DNA from: a bacterium
Lineage (GTDB): Bacteria; Blakebacterota; Blakebacteria; Blakebacterales; Blakebacteraceae
DNA length: 8,657 nucleotides
Assembly: GCA_025774205.1 (NCBI GenBank)
Contig: JALGWK010000049.1
Span: forward strand, 1 to 8,657
Direction of reading: 5' to 3'
A program made the translations under genes and the position numbers. The notes under the pieces are model-generated. The model was not told where the DNA came from, did no database searches, and was given only the letters and a program-made list of their open reading frames with translations. Positions 1-5,221 of this stretch are shown in pieces. Within the stretch, counting starts at the first letter, position 1; each line of letters begins with the position of its first letter.

Positions 1-1260
1 TTACCCCTCCCGCGTGATCCTGGCCCCCAGTGAGCGCAGGCGCTCCTCGACCCGTTCGTGACCGCGGTCGATATGATAGACCCGTGTTATGACCGATTCC
101 CCCTCGGCCGCCAGGCAGGCCAGCACCAGACCGGCGCCGGCCCGGATATCGCTGGCCATCACCGAAGCTCCCGAGAGGTGCTCGACCCCGATGACGGTGG
201 CTTCGTCACCGACCGTCCGGATCTCGGCTCCCAGGCGCGCCATCTCCGCGACGTGCAGGAAGCGATCCTCGAAAACCGTCTCCCGGATCACGCTGGTACC
301 CTCCGCGACACTCGTAAGCGCCATGATCGCAGCCTGCAGATCGGTCGGGAAGCCGGGGAAGGGATAGGTGGTAATGACCGTCGATTCCGGCCGGCCGTCG
401 ATTCCTGCCGTGACGCTCTCTGCCGTAGAGGTCATCTCGACCCCCATCTCACTCAGCTTGGAAAGGACCAGTCCGAGATCGTTCGCCCTCGCCCCCCTGA
501 CCGTGACACGGCCACCAGTGATAGCGCCCGCGATCAGGAAGGTGGCCGCTTCGAGGCGATCGGGCATGACGGCGTAATCGAGGGGCTGAAGACGCTTTAC
601 TCCCTCGATGATGATCTCCGTGCTCCCCTCACCGGCGATATTCGCGCCGGCGGCCCTCAGGGAACGCGCCAGGTCACTCACCTCTGGATCACAGGCGGCA
701 TTGACGATTGTGGTCGTGCCCTCGGCAAGGACGGCGCCCATGATCACGTTCTCGGTGCCGGTATGGCTGGGACGATCGAAGAAGATGGTGGCTCCGCTCA
801 GGGGCTTGGCCGTGCCGAGCATGTATCCCCCCTCGTCTTCGAAGCTGGCGCCCATGGCCCGAAAGGCTTTCCGGTGCTGGTCCACCGGACGCGATCCGAT
901 TGCGCAACCGCCGGGCAGACTGATCCTGGCCTGGCCGAGGCGGGCGAGGAGCGGCCCCATGACGAGGAAGGAGGCACGCATCTTCTGCACCAGTTCATAG
1001 GGCGCTTCGAAGCTGTCCAGACTCGAGGCATCGAGCGTGACGGTGGAATGCTCGAGGTCGAACTCACTCTCCACCCCGAGGTGCCCCAGCACCTCGAGGC
1101 AGGAATGGATGTCGCGCAGGTCGGGCACGTTCCTGATGACACTCTCCCCCTCCTCGACCAGGAGGGCCGCGATCAGGATCGGGAGAGCGGCGTTCTTGGC
1201 CCCGTTGACCGGGACGTCACCTTCCAGCCTGAACCCGCCCTCTATGTGGAACTCATCCAT
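1..1260 (-). CDS. murA: MurA, UDP-N-acetylglucosamine 1-carboxyvinyltransferase
   Basis: This cytoplasmic enzyme catalyses the first committed step of peptidoglycan synthesis, moving enolpyruvate from phosphoenolpyruvate onto UDP-GlcNAc. The 419-residue protein has the family's usual length and is complete from ATG to TAA. Visible landmarks are the N-terminal NGAKNAALP motif with the substrate-contacting Lys22, the catalytic loop LPGGCAIGSRP with Cys119 (the residue alkylated by fosfomycin), PTDLQA with the general-base candidate Asp307, and HIDRGHER with Arg399 near the C-terminus. A cysteine rather than aspartate in the loop predicts fosfomycin sensitivity of the enzyme itself. Its ATG shares one base with the prmC stop (TGATG), and a GGAGGAA Shine-Dalgarno lies inside the end of prmC, so it is probably translationally coupled. 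No promoter of its own is visible. It is the last gene seen on this transcript. The family call is certain; whether the genome has a second murA cannot be seen. Confidence 0.98.
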   Translation of the reverse strand: MDEFHIEGGFRLEGDVPVNGAKNAALPILIAALLVEEGESVIRNVPDLRDIHSCLEVLGHLGVESEFDLEHSTVTLDASSLDSFEAPYELVQKMRASFLVMGPLLARLGQARISLPGGCAIGSRPVDQHRKAFRAMGASFEDEGGYMLGTAKPLSGATIFFDRPSHTGTENVIMGAVLAEGTTTIVNAACDPEVSDLARSLRAAGANIAGEGSTEIIIEGVKRLQPLDYAVMPDRLEAATFLIAGAITGGRVTVRGARANDLGLVLSKLSEMGVEMTSTAESVTAGIDGRPESTVITTYPFPGFPTDLQAAIMALTSVAEGTSVIRETVFEDRFLHVAEMARLGAEIRTVGDEATVIGVEHLSGASVMASDIRAGAGLVLACLAAEGESVITRVYHIDRGHERVEERLRSLGARITREG

Positions 1261-2141
1261 CAGCTGTAATTCCTCCGCTGGAGGGCTATCAGGAAACGCG
1301 GACGGGCGGAAAGATCGGGCGCCACGCGCGCGTCGACGAATCCGTTTATCCGGGCCAGTTCGATCGCCTCATCCCCCTGGGTATCACCGATCTCGATAAC
1401 GACGAGTCCGCCCGGCTTGACACGCGTCGAAGCGCCTTCGAGCAGCGCCGAGATGACATCGAAACCCCGCGGTCCCGCGACGAGCGCCACCTTCGGTTCG
1501 TACTCCCGTATCTCCCGGGGCAGCTCCTCCCACTCCTCCACGGTCACGTAAGGCGGGTTGCTTACCACCAGGTCGAGCGGCGGCAGATGGCGCCAGAAAT
1601 CGAGCCGGGTGATGTCCGCCTCCAGCCACTCGATCTGCCCCACGTCGTACCGGTCGGCGTTCTCCCTCGCCAGTTCGAGCGCGGCCGGACTGATCTCGGC
1701 GGCCACAATCCTCCACTGGGGGCATTCAACCGCGAGAGAGAGGGCGATGGCGCCACTCCCCGTTCCGGCATCGAGGACCAGCGCCTGTCGGTTGGAGCCC
1801 ATGAGTCTGAGCGCCACCTCCACCAGTCCTTCTGTCTCCGGCCGGGGGATCAGCGCCCGTCGATCGATCTGAAGGGTGAGGAGCCGGAAGGCGGCTTCAC
1901 CGGTGATGTACTGCAGCGGTTCTCCGGCGAGTCTCCTCGAGATGAACTGCTCGAGGATGACCTGTTCGTCGTCGGTGATCTCACGCTCTTCCTGGTAGAG
2001 CAGGTGACGCGGGACATCGCCGAGAGCAGCCGAGAGGAGCCCCTCAGCCTCGACTCCCGGGGCCTCGATTCCGGCCGCCGCGAGCCGCTCGGAGATCTTC
2101 TCCAGCAGATGTCTCAATCCTGTCGATACAACAGCGGACAC
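1260..2141 (-). CDS. prmC: PrmC (HemK), release factor glutamine N5-methyltransferase
   Basis: PrmC uses S-adenosylmethionine to methylate the glutamine of the GGQ motif in class-1 release factors, which speeds peptide release. The 293-residue protein shows both parts of the family. An N-terminal helical substrate-binding domain (about residues 1-85) leads into the LIPRPETE segment (98-104). A Rossmann-fold methyltransferase domain follows, with the SAM-binding loop LDAGTGSGA at 123-131 and the catalytic VSNPPYV motif at 193-199. The start is GTG at 2141, four bases after the prfA stop, with purine-rich GAGGG/AAGGA ribosome-binding candidates over the end of prfA. The next gene, murA, starts on the last base of the prmC stop. 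The direct neighbour prfA encodes its substrate, a pairing common in bacteria. No residues are missing from the active site. Older names (hemK, protoporphyrinogen oxidase) should not be used. Confidence 0.97.
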   Translation of the reverse strand: MSAVVSTGLRHLLEKISERLAAAGIEAPGVEAEGLLSAALGDVPRHLLYQEEREITDDEQVILEQFISRRLAGEPLQYITGEAAFRLLTLQIDRRALIPRPETEGLVEVALRLMGSNRQALVLDAGTGSGAIALSLAVECPQWRIVAAEISPAALELARENADRYDVGQIEWLEADITRLDFWRHLPPLDLVVSNPPYVTVEEWEELPREIREYEPKVALVAGPRGFDVISALLEGASTRVKPGGLVVIEIGDTQGDEAIELARINGFVDARVAPDLSARPRFLIALQRRNYS

Positions 2142-2145
2142 GTCC

Positions 2146-3222
2146 TTACCCTCTCCTCACTACCGCCGGATCGTAGGCGCTGTCAGCCAGTCGGAGCGCC
2201 TCGATGAGATCCCCCAGATCACCCGAAAGTATCTCATTCAGCGAATGCAGCGTCAGCTTGATCCGGTGGTCCGTCACCCTGTTCTGCGGGTAATTGTAGG
2301 TCCGGATCTTGGCTGAACGGTCCCCCCCGGCCACCATGGTCCGTCTCTCGGCAGCCTCCTGATCGGCCTGTTCCTTGCGGCGGAGTTCGAGCAGACGCGA
2401 ACTGAGTATCTTCAGGGCCTTGGCCTTGTTCTTGTGCTGGCTCTTCTCATCCTGGCAGCTCACCACCAGTCCTGTCGGCTGGTGAGTGATGCGGACCGCG
2501 GAATCGGTTGTATTGACGCTCTGCCCGCCCGGCCCCGAGGACCGGTAGACATCGATCCGGAGATCCTCAGGATCGAGATCAACTTCCACTTCCCCCGCCT
2601 CCAGAAGGATAACCACCGAGGCGGCCGAAGTATGGATCCTCCCCTGTGTCTCCGTCTCGGGAACCCGTTGCACCCGGTGCACACCGCTCTCGTAACGGAG
2701 CTTGCCGTAGACTTCATCGCCCGTGACCAGGAAGATGATCTCCTTGAAACCGCCCATCTCCGACGGCGTACCGCTCATGACTTCGGTCTTCCAGCCCTGT
2801 TTCTCGGCGTATCGGGAATACATCCGGAAGAGATTCGACGCGAAAAGCCCCGCCTCCTCACCACCGGTACCGGCGCGGATCTCCACGATCGTATTCCTCG
2901 AGTCATCGGGATCGCGTGGTATCAGGAGAGAGTGGAGTTTGCGTTCGAGGTCGGCCAGGCGCGCCTCCCCCTCCTCCACCTCGCTCCGGGCCATAGCTTC
3001 GAGTTCATCATCACTGTTGTCGCGGATGATCTCCCGGGCCTCATCCACGTCCGCGCGGATCGTGTCATATTCCTTCCAGACCTTGACAATATCCTCGAGG
3101 GTTCGGTGTTCCCGTCCCAGTTCCCTGATCCTGGTGGTATCGGCGATGACTTTGGGATCTGCCAGCAGGACGTACAGCTCCTGCAGCCTCTCCTCCACCT
3201 CTTTCAGGGAATCAAACGTCAT
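2146..3222 (-). CDS. prfA: Peptide chain release factor 1 (RF1)
   Basis: RF1 reads UAA and UAG stop codons in the ribosomal A site and triggers hydrolysis of the peptidyl-tRNA. At 358 residues it is normal length. The codon-recognition tripeptide is PET at 188-190, within HRVQRVPETETQGRIHTSA. This is the P-x-T form that marks RF1, not the SPF of RF2. The GGQ catalytic loop (SSGPGGQSVNTTDSAVRITH) has Gln234, the residue PrmC methylates. The N-terminal coiled domain (about 1-100) and the C-terminal RTYNYPQNRVTDHRI block are also present. There is no in-frame stop or frameshift; programmed frameshifting is a property of prfB. The ATG at 3222 has an AAAGG ribosome-binding site (3232-3236) spaced 9 nt away. 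That site sits only 2 nt beyond the T-tract of an intrinsic terminator, so expression should depend on read-through from rho-rpmE. A 4-nt gap separates it from prmC. This gene is distinct from the Listeria virulence regulator with the same symbol. Confidence 0.98.
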   Translation of the reverse strand: MTFDSLKEVEERLQELYVLLADPKVIADTTRIRELGREHRTLEDIVKVWKEYDTIRADVDEAREIIRDNSDDELEAMARSEVEEGEARLADLERKLHSLLIPRDPDDSRNTIVEIRAGTGGEEAGLFASNLFRMYSRYAEKQGWKTEVMSGTPSEMGGFKEIIFLVTGDEVYGKLRYESGVHRVQRVPETETQGRIHTSAASVVILLEAGEVEVDLDPEDLRIDVYRSSGPGGQSVNTTDSAVRITHQPTGLVVSCQDEKSQHKNKAKALKILSSRLLELRRKEQADQEAAERRTMVAGGDRSAKIRTYNYPQNRVTDHRIKLTLHSLNEILSGDLGDLIEALRLADSAYDPAVVRRG

Positions 3223-3238
3223 CGTTTTCGGCCTTTAC

Positions 3239-3279
3239 AAAAAAAGGTGATGGAGCGCCCGCTAGAGCACTCCATCACC
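3239..3279 (-). terminator. Intrinsic terminator or attenuator between rpmE and prfA
   Basis: On the minus strand, a 13-bp stem (GGTGATGGAGTGC at 3279-3267 with GCGCTCCATCACC at 3258-3246; 12 Watson-Crick pairs and one G-T wobble) encloses an 8-nt loop. It is followed directly by seven T residues (3245-3239). This is the classic Rho-independent terminator shape. On the plus strand the hairpin has A's before it and no T-run after it, so it works in one direction. It begins 25 nt after the rpmE stop, and its T-tract ends 16 nt before the prfA ATG, with the prfA Shine-Dalgarno in that gap. No promoter lies between it and prfA, so prfA-prmC-murA must rely on read-through or on a promoter I cannot recognise. 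The hairpin itself is seen directly; its efficiency and any regulation are inference. Confidence 0.93.
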
Positions 3280-3287
3280 CGGAATCC

Positions 3288-3306
3288 GAGCCCGACAGCG
3301 GGCCTC
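3288..3306 (-). other. Small hairpin across the rpmE stop codon
   Basis: On the minus strand, GCCCG and CGGGC form a 5-bp GC stem around a CTGT loop. Allowing one bulged G extends this to 8 bp (GAG(G)CCCG with CGGGCTC). The 5' arm begins within the rpmE TGA stop codon. It lies 8 nt upstream of the strong terminator at 3239-3279. A ribosome ending rpmE would melt it, so it could affect folding of the terminator or protect the rpmE mRNA end. A short GC stem in GC-rich DNA can also arise by chance. Confidence 0.4.
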
Positions 3307-3541
3307 ACTTCTCAGTCTTCGAGGCCTTCCTGCTGAGTTCCTCTGCCTTGGCATACCGTTTGCGGAATCGCTCCACCCGGCCCGCCGTGTCAACGAGCTT
3401 CTGCTTGCCGGTGTAAAAGGGATGGCACTGCGAACAGATCTCCAGATCGATCTTTTCCTTCGTCGATCGGGTCTTGAAGGTGTGACCGCAGATGCAGCTG
3501 ACGGTGATCTCGTTGTATTCCGGATGTATGTCTGATTTCAT
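3305..3541 (-). CDS. rpmE: Large ribosomal subunit protein bL31 (zinc-binding type)
   Basis: bL31 is a small protein of the 50S subunit that helps bridge the two ribosomal subunits. The 78-residue product begins [16 protein letters not shown], matching the bL31 N-terminus. It carries the zinc-ribbon cysteines as C16-x-C18 and C36-x-x-C39 ([12 protein letters not shown]), so this is the C+ zinc-containing form, not the zinc-free paralogue made under zinc starvation. The [10 protein letters not shown] block is conserved, and the tail is a short lysine-rich extension. I chose the ATG at 3541 over an upstream in-frame ATG at 3649 because family homology begins there and an AAGAGG ribosome-binding site lies 9 nt upstream. 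The longer form would add 36 unrelated residues running through two hairpins. rho precedes it by 119 nt and a terminator follows, so rho-rpmE is the main predicted bicistron. Confidence 0.97.
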   Translation of the reverse strand: MKSDIHPEYNEITVSCICGHTFKTRSTKEKIDLEICSQCHPFYTGKQKLVDTAGRVERFRKRYAKAEELSRKASKTEK

Positions 3542-3570
3542 CGTATCATGCCTCTTGTTACTCAATGTAT

Positions 3571-3588
3571 GGTCTCGACGCCGCGACC
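3571..3588 (-). other. Imperfect hairpin in the rpmE 5' untranslated region
   Basis: On the minus strand, GGTCGCG and CGAGACC fold around a 4-nt loop: a 4-bp outer stem, one mismatch and a 2-bp inner stem. It lies about 13 nt upstream of the AAGAGG ribosome-binding site of rpmE and 5 nt downstream of the perfect hairpin at 3594-3621. It could take part in control of bL31 translation, but it is short and imperfect, and I do not recognise a known leader family. Confidence 0.25.
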
Positions 3589-3593
3589 GGAAC

Positions 3594-3621
3594 AAGGTTC
3601 CTGCTGTCGGGCAGGAACCTT
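3594..3621 (-). other. Perfect 11-bp hairpin between rho and rpmE
   Basis: The two arms, AAGGTTCCTGC and GCAGGAACCTT, are exact reverse complements around a 6-nt loop. The structure begins 40 nt after the rho TAG stop. On the minus strand it is followed by GTTCCGG rather than a T-run, so it is at best a weak intrinsic terminator. It may instead be a 3'-end stabiliser, an RNase processing site that separates rho from rpmE mRNA, or part of an rpmE leader. No protein-coding constraint applies here, which makes an exact 11-bp stem unlikely to be chance. Confidence 0.75.
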
Positions 3622-3660
3622 CGGCCCTGTCACGCAACAACCGTCGCATTCAAGCGGTGC

Positions 3661-4908
3661 CTACTGGTTCATCGTGTCGAGGAAATCGTCGTTCGTCTTG
3701 CTGTGCGACATCTTCTCGCAGAGGAACTCCATTCCCTCTACCGGGTTCATCTCGTTCAGGAACTTGCGCAGTATCCAGACACGGCTCAGTTCCTTTTCTG
3801 ACAACAGCAGTTCCTCTTTCCGGGTTCCGGAACGGTTCACATCGATAGCGGGCCAGATCCTTCGATCGGCCAGACGCCGGTCGAGCACCAGTTCCATGTT
3901 ACCGGTCCCCTTGAACTCTTCGAAGATCACTTCATCCATCCGTGAACCGGTCTCGATCAGGGCGGTTCCGATGATCGTCAGACTGCCGCCGAATTCGATG
4001 TTCCTGGCAGCTCCGAAAAACCGCTTCGGCCGCTGCAGGGCGTTGGCGTCGACACCACCGCTCAGGATCTTGCCGGAGTGCGGCACCACGGTATTGTGGG
4101 CCCGCGCCAGCCGGGTGATCGAGTCGAGCAGAATGACCACGTCCTTACCGTGCTCGACCATCCTCTTCGCCTTCTCCAGCACCATGTCGGCGATGACGAC
4201 GTGTCGTTCAGCCGGTTCGTCGAAGGTGCTGCTGATGACCTCGCCTCTTACTGACCGCTCCATGTCGGTCACTTCCTCGGGACGCTCGTCGATGAGCAGG
4301 ATGATCATCACGACCTCAGGATGGTTCTCCACGATCGAGTTGGCGATCAACTGCAGGAGAACCGTTTTCCCGGCTCGCGGCGGCGAGGTGATGAGACCGC
4401 GCTGTCCCTTCCCGAGCGGGGTGAGCAGATCCATGATCCGCATGGAGAGCGTACCCTCCTCGTTCTCGAGGCTGAACCGCTGCTCGGGATAGAGAGGAGT
4501 CAGGTTGTCGAAAAGGGTTCTCTGCTTCAATTCCTCCGGCGGGCTGTCGTTGACGGCTTCTACCCTGAGAAGGGCGAAAAACCGCTCACTCTCCTTGGGA
4601 GGACGGACCTGCCCGGAAACGGTGTCACCGGTCAGAAGACCGAACCGCTTGATCTGACTGGGCGAGACATAGATGTCGTCGGGCCCGGGGAGGTAGTTGT
4701 ACGATGAGGAGCGGAGGAAGCCGTATCCGTCGGGAAGGATCTCCAGGACCCCGACCCCGAAGATATTGCCATTTTTCTCGGTCTGGGCTTCGAGGACCCT
4801 GAAGATCAGGTCCTGTTTCCTGAGCCCCGAGACGCTTTCGACATCGAGACTGCTGGCCAGTTCGGTCAATTCCACGATGCTCATCGCTTTAAGATTTGCT
4901 ATGTCCAT
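3661..4908 (-). CDS. rho: Transcription termination factor Rho
   Basis: Rho is a hexameric RNA-dependent ATPase and helicase that loads on untranslated C-rich RNA and pulls RNA polymerase off DNA. At 415 residues it is close to the 419 of E. coli, with none of the long N-terminal insertions seen in some phyla. Order of parts: N-terminal helical bundle (about 1-48); cold-shock-like primary RNA site (49-120: [34 protein letters not shown]); Walker A PPRAGKT (176-182); [10 protein letters not shown] (208-217); Walker B VVILLD (257-262); secondary-site Q-loop [14 protein letters not shown] (278-291); and GTGNMEL with [10 protein letters not shown] (334-368). The Walker and Q-loop residues that are invariant in the family are intact. 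The start is ATG 4908, with GAGGT spaced 7 nt upstream. It is preceded by a leader of about 200 nt from a likely promoter at 5119-5147, which suits the autoregulation by premature termination known for rho in other bacteria. rpmE follows after a 119-nt gap. Confidence 0.98.
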   Translation of the reverse strand: MDIANLKAMSIVELTELASSLDVESVSGLRKQDLIFRVLEAQTEKNGNIFGVGVLEILPDGYGFLRSSSYNYLPGPDDIYVSPSQIKRFGLLTGDTVSGQVRPPKESERFFALLRVEAVNDSPPEELKQRTLFDNLTPLYPEQRFSLENEEGTLSMRIMDLLTPLGKGQRGLITSPPRAGKTVLLQLIANSIVENHPEVVMIILLIDERPEEVTDMERSVRGEVISSTFDEPAERHVVIADMVLEKAKRMVEHGKDVVILLDSITRLARAHNTVVPHSGKILSGGVDANALQRPKRFFGAARNIEFGGSLTIIGTALIETGSRMDEVIFEEFKGTGNMELVLDRRLADRRIWPAIDVNRSGTRKEELLLSEKELSRVWILRKFLNEMNPVEGMEFLCEKMSHSKTNDDFLDTMNQ

Positions 4909-5039
4909 TCTGTAAACCTCGTAACCTGTTCTGTGAAGGCTCCGCCTCCTGGAGGGATGGTGCGTCCGGTCGCTGGGTCCTTACATAGAAGTGATCCCGG
5001 GGACATGCGACAGAGCGCATATAAAAGGGTGCCGATCAT
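4899..5039 (-). CDS. Possible 46-residue leader ORF overlapping the rho start
   Basis: An ATG at 5039 opens a 46-codon frame in the rho leader. It ends at a TAG inside the fourth codon of rho, overlapping the rho reading frame by 10 nt in another frame. An AAGG lies 4 nt upstream of the ATG, a weak ribosome-binding site. The predicted peptide begins [12 protein letters not shown] and has a Gly/Pro-rich middle (PPGGGAF); I recognise no family. If translated, it would couple to rho start and keep Rho off its own leader, which would link rho expression to ribosome activity. E. coli rho has a leader frame called rhoL, but I cannot claim similarity. A chance open frame of this length is quite possible, hence the low confidence. 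Confidence 0.22.
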   Translation of the reverse strand: MIGTLLYALCRMSPGSLLCKDPATGRTIPPGGGAFTEQVTRFTEWT

Positions 5040-5090
5040 TGAACCTTGGAAAGAGTGCTTGGGATTTCTCTTCGGCGTGTGCGAGGCACC

Positions 5091-5106
5091 AGGTGATTCG
5101 TCACCT
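5091..5106 (-). other. 5'-end hairpin of the predicted rho transcript
   Basis: AGGTGA and TCACCT pair perfectly over 6 bp around a CGAA tetraloop. The stem begins about 6 nt after the start site predicted from the promoter (near A5112). A hairpin this close to an RNA 5' end often protects mRNA from 5'-dependent decay. Its existence as a stem is seen directly; its role is inferred. Confidence 0.45.
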
Positions 5107-5118
5107 ATTGCTCCTCAC

Positions 5119-5147
5119 CAGATAAGGAATCAGAGCGACTATGTCAA
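5119..5147 (-). promoter_or_regulatory. Likely sigma-70-type promoter for rho
   Basis: On the minus strand there is a perfect -35 hexamer TTGACA (5147-5142), a 17-nt spacer and a -10 candidate TATCTG (5124-5119), which keeps only the TAT of the consensus. The predicted start is near A5112, giving an untranslated leader of about 204 nt before the rho ATG. It sits in the only sizeable intergenic gap of the window, where a promoter is expected. The weak -10 box leaves some doubt. Confidence 0.6.
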
Positions 5148-5221
5148 GATGTTTCCCCCCTCTCCGCCGCGTTCAGACGTCGACGTGGCGGGCTGTTCCC
5201 GGGGCCCTCCGACCCGGTCGT

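Larger units (their letters stand above)
4909..5221. other. rho: priA-rho intergenic region: rho promoter and long leader
   Basis: This is the only gene-free stretch over 300 bases. Reading along the minus strand, it holds the priA 3' end with no T-tract terminator, then a 10-bp palindrome ACGTCGACGT (5177-5186) of unknown meaning. After that come the promoter (5119-5147), a 6-bp hairpin (5091-5106), a stretch moderately richer in C than G (about 5085-5040) that could serve as a Rho-loading site, the possible leader frame (5039-4899), and finally the rho ribosome-binding site. No tRNA, riboswitch class or known protein-binding site was recognised. As priA lacks a visible terminator, some rho transcription may also come from upstream. 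Confidence 0.7.

Noticed and set aside
58-1269. Open frame of 403 codons on the plus strand opposite murA
   Set aside because: It is antisense to an unmistakable MurA, its translation has no family-like features and is rich in Arg, Gly and His. Long antisense frames are expected in GC-rich coding DNA.
3223-3260. Possible promoter for prfA with TGTAAA as a -10 box
   Set aside because: No -35-like hexamer lies at 16-18 nt upstream (that position falls in the GC-rich terminator stem), and the start site would fall almost on the prfA ATG.
2434-3336. Open frame of 300 codons on the plus strand opposite prfA
   Set aside because: It is antisense to all the conserved RF1 motifs, shows no recognisable domain and runs through the terminator hairpin.
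3538-3549. Three-codon mini-ORF (ATG ATA CGA TGA) overlapping the rpmE start
   Set aside because: The GAGG of the ribosome-binding site is only 1 nt from this ATG, too close for initiation, while it is well spaced for the rpmE ATG. Likely chance.
3548-4492. Open frame of 314 codons on the plus strand opposite rho
   Set aside because: Its translation is Ser/Arg-rich low-complexity sequence and it lies opposite conserved Rho domains; it is a codon-bias shadow.
5041-5048. CAAGGTTC in the rho leader shared with an arm of the rho-rpmE hairpin
   Set aside because: An 8-base match within 8.6 kb is expected by chance, and nothing else around the two sites is alike.
5150-5221. Terminator after priA
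   Set aside because: There are short GC-rich complementary segments (CCGGG with CCCGG) but no T-tract on the minus strand, so no intrinsic terminator can be called.
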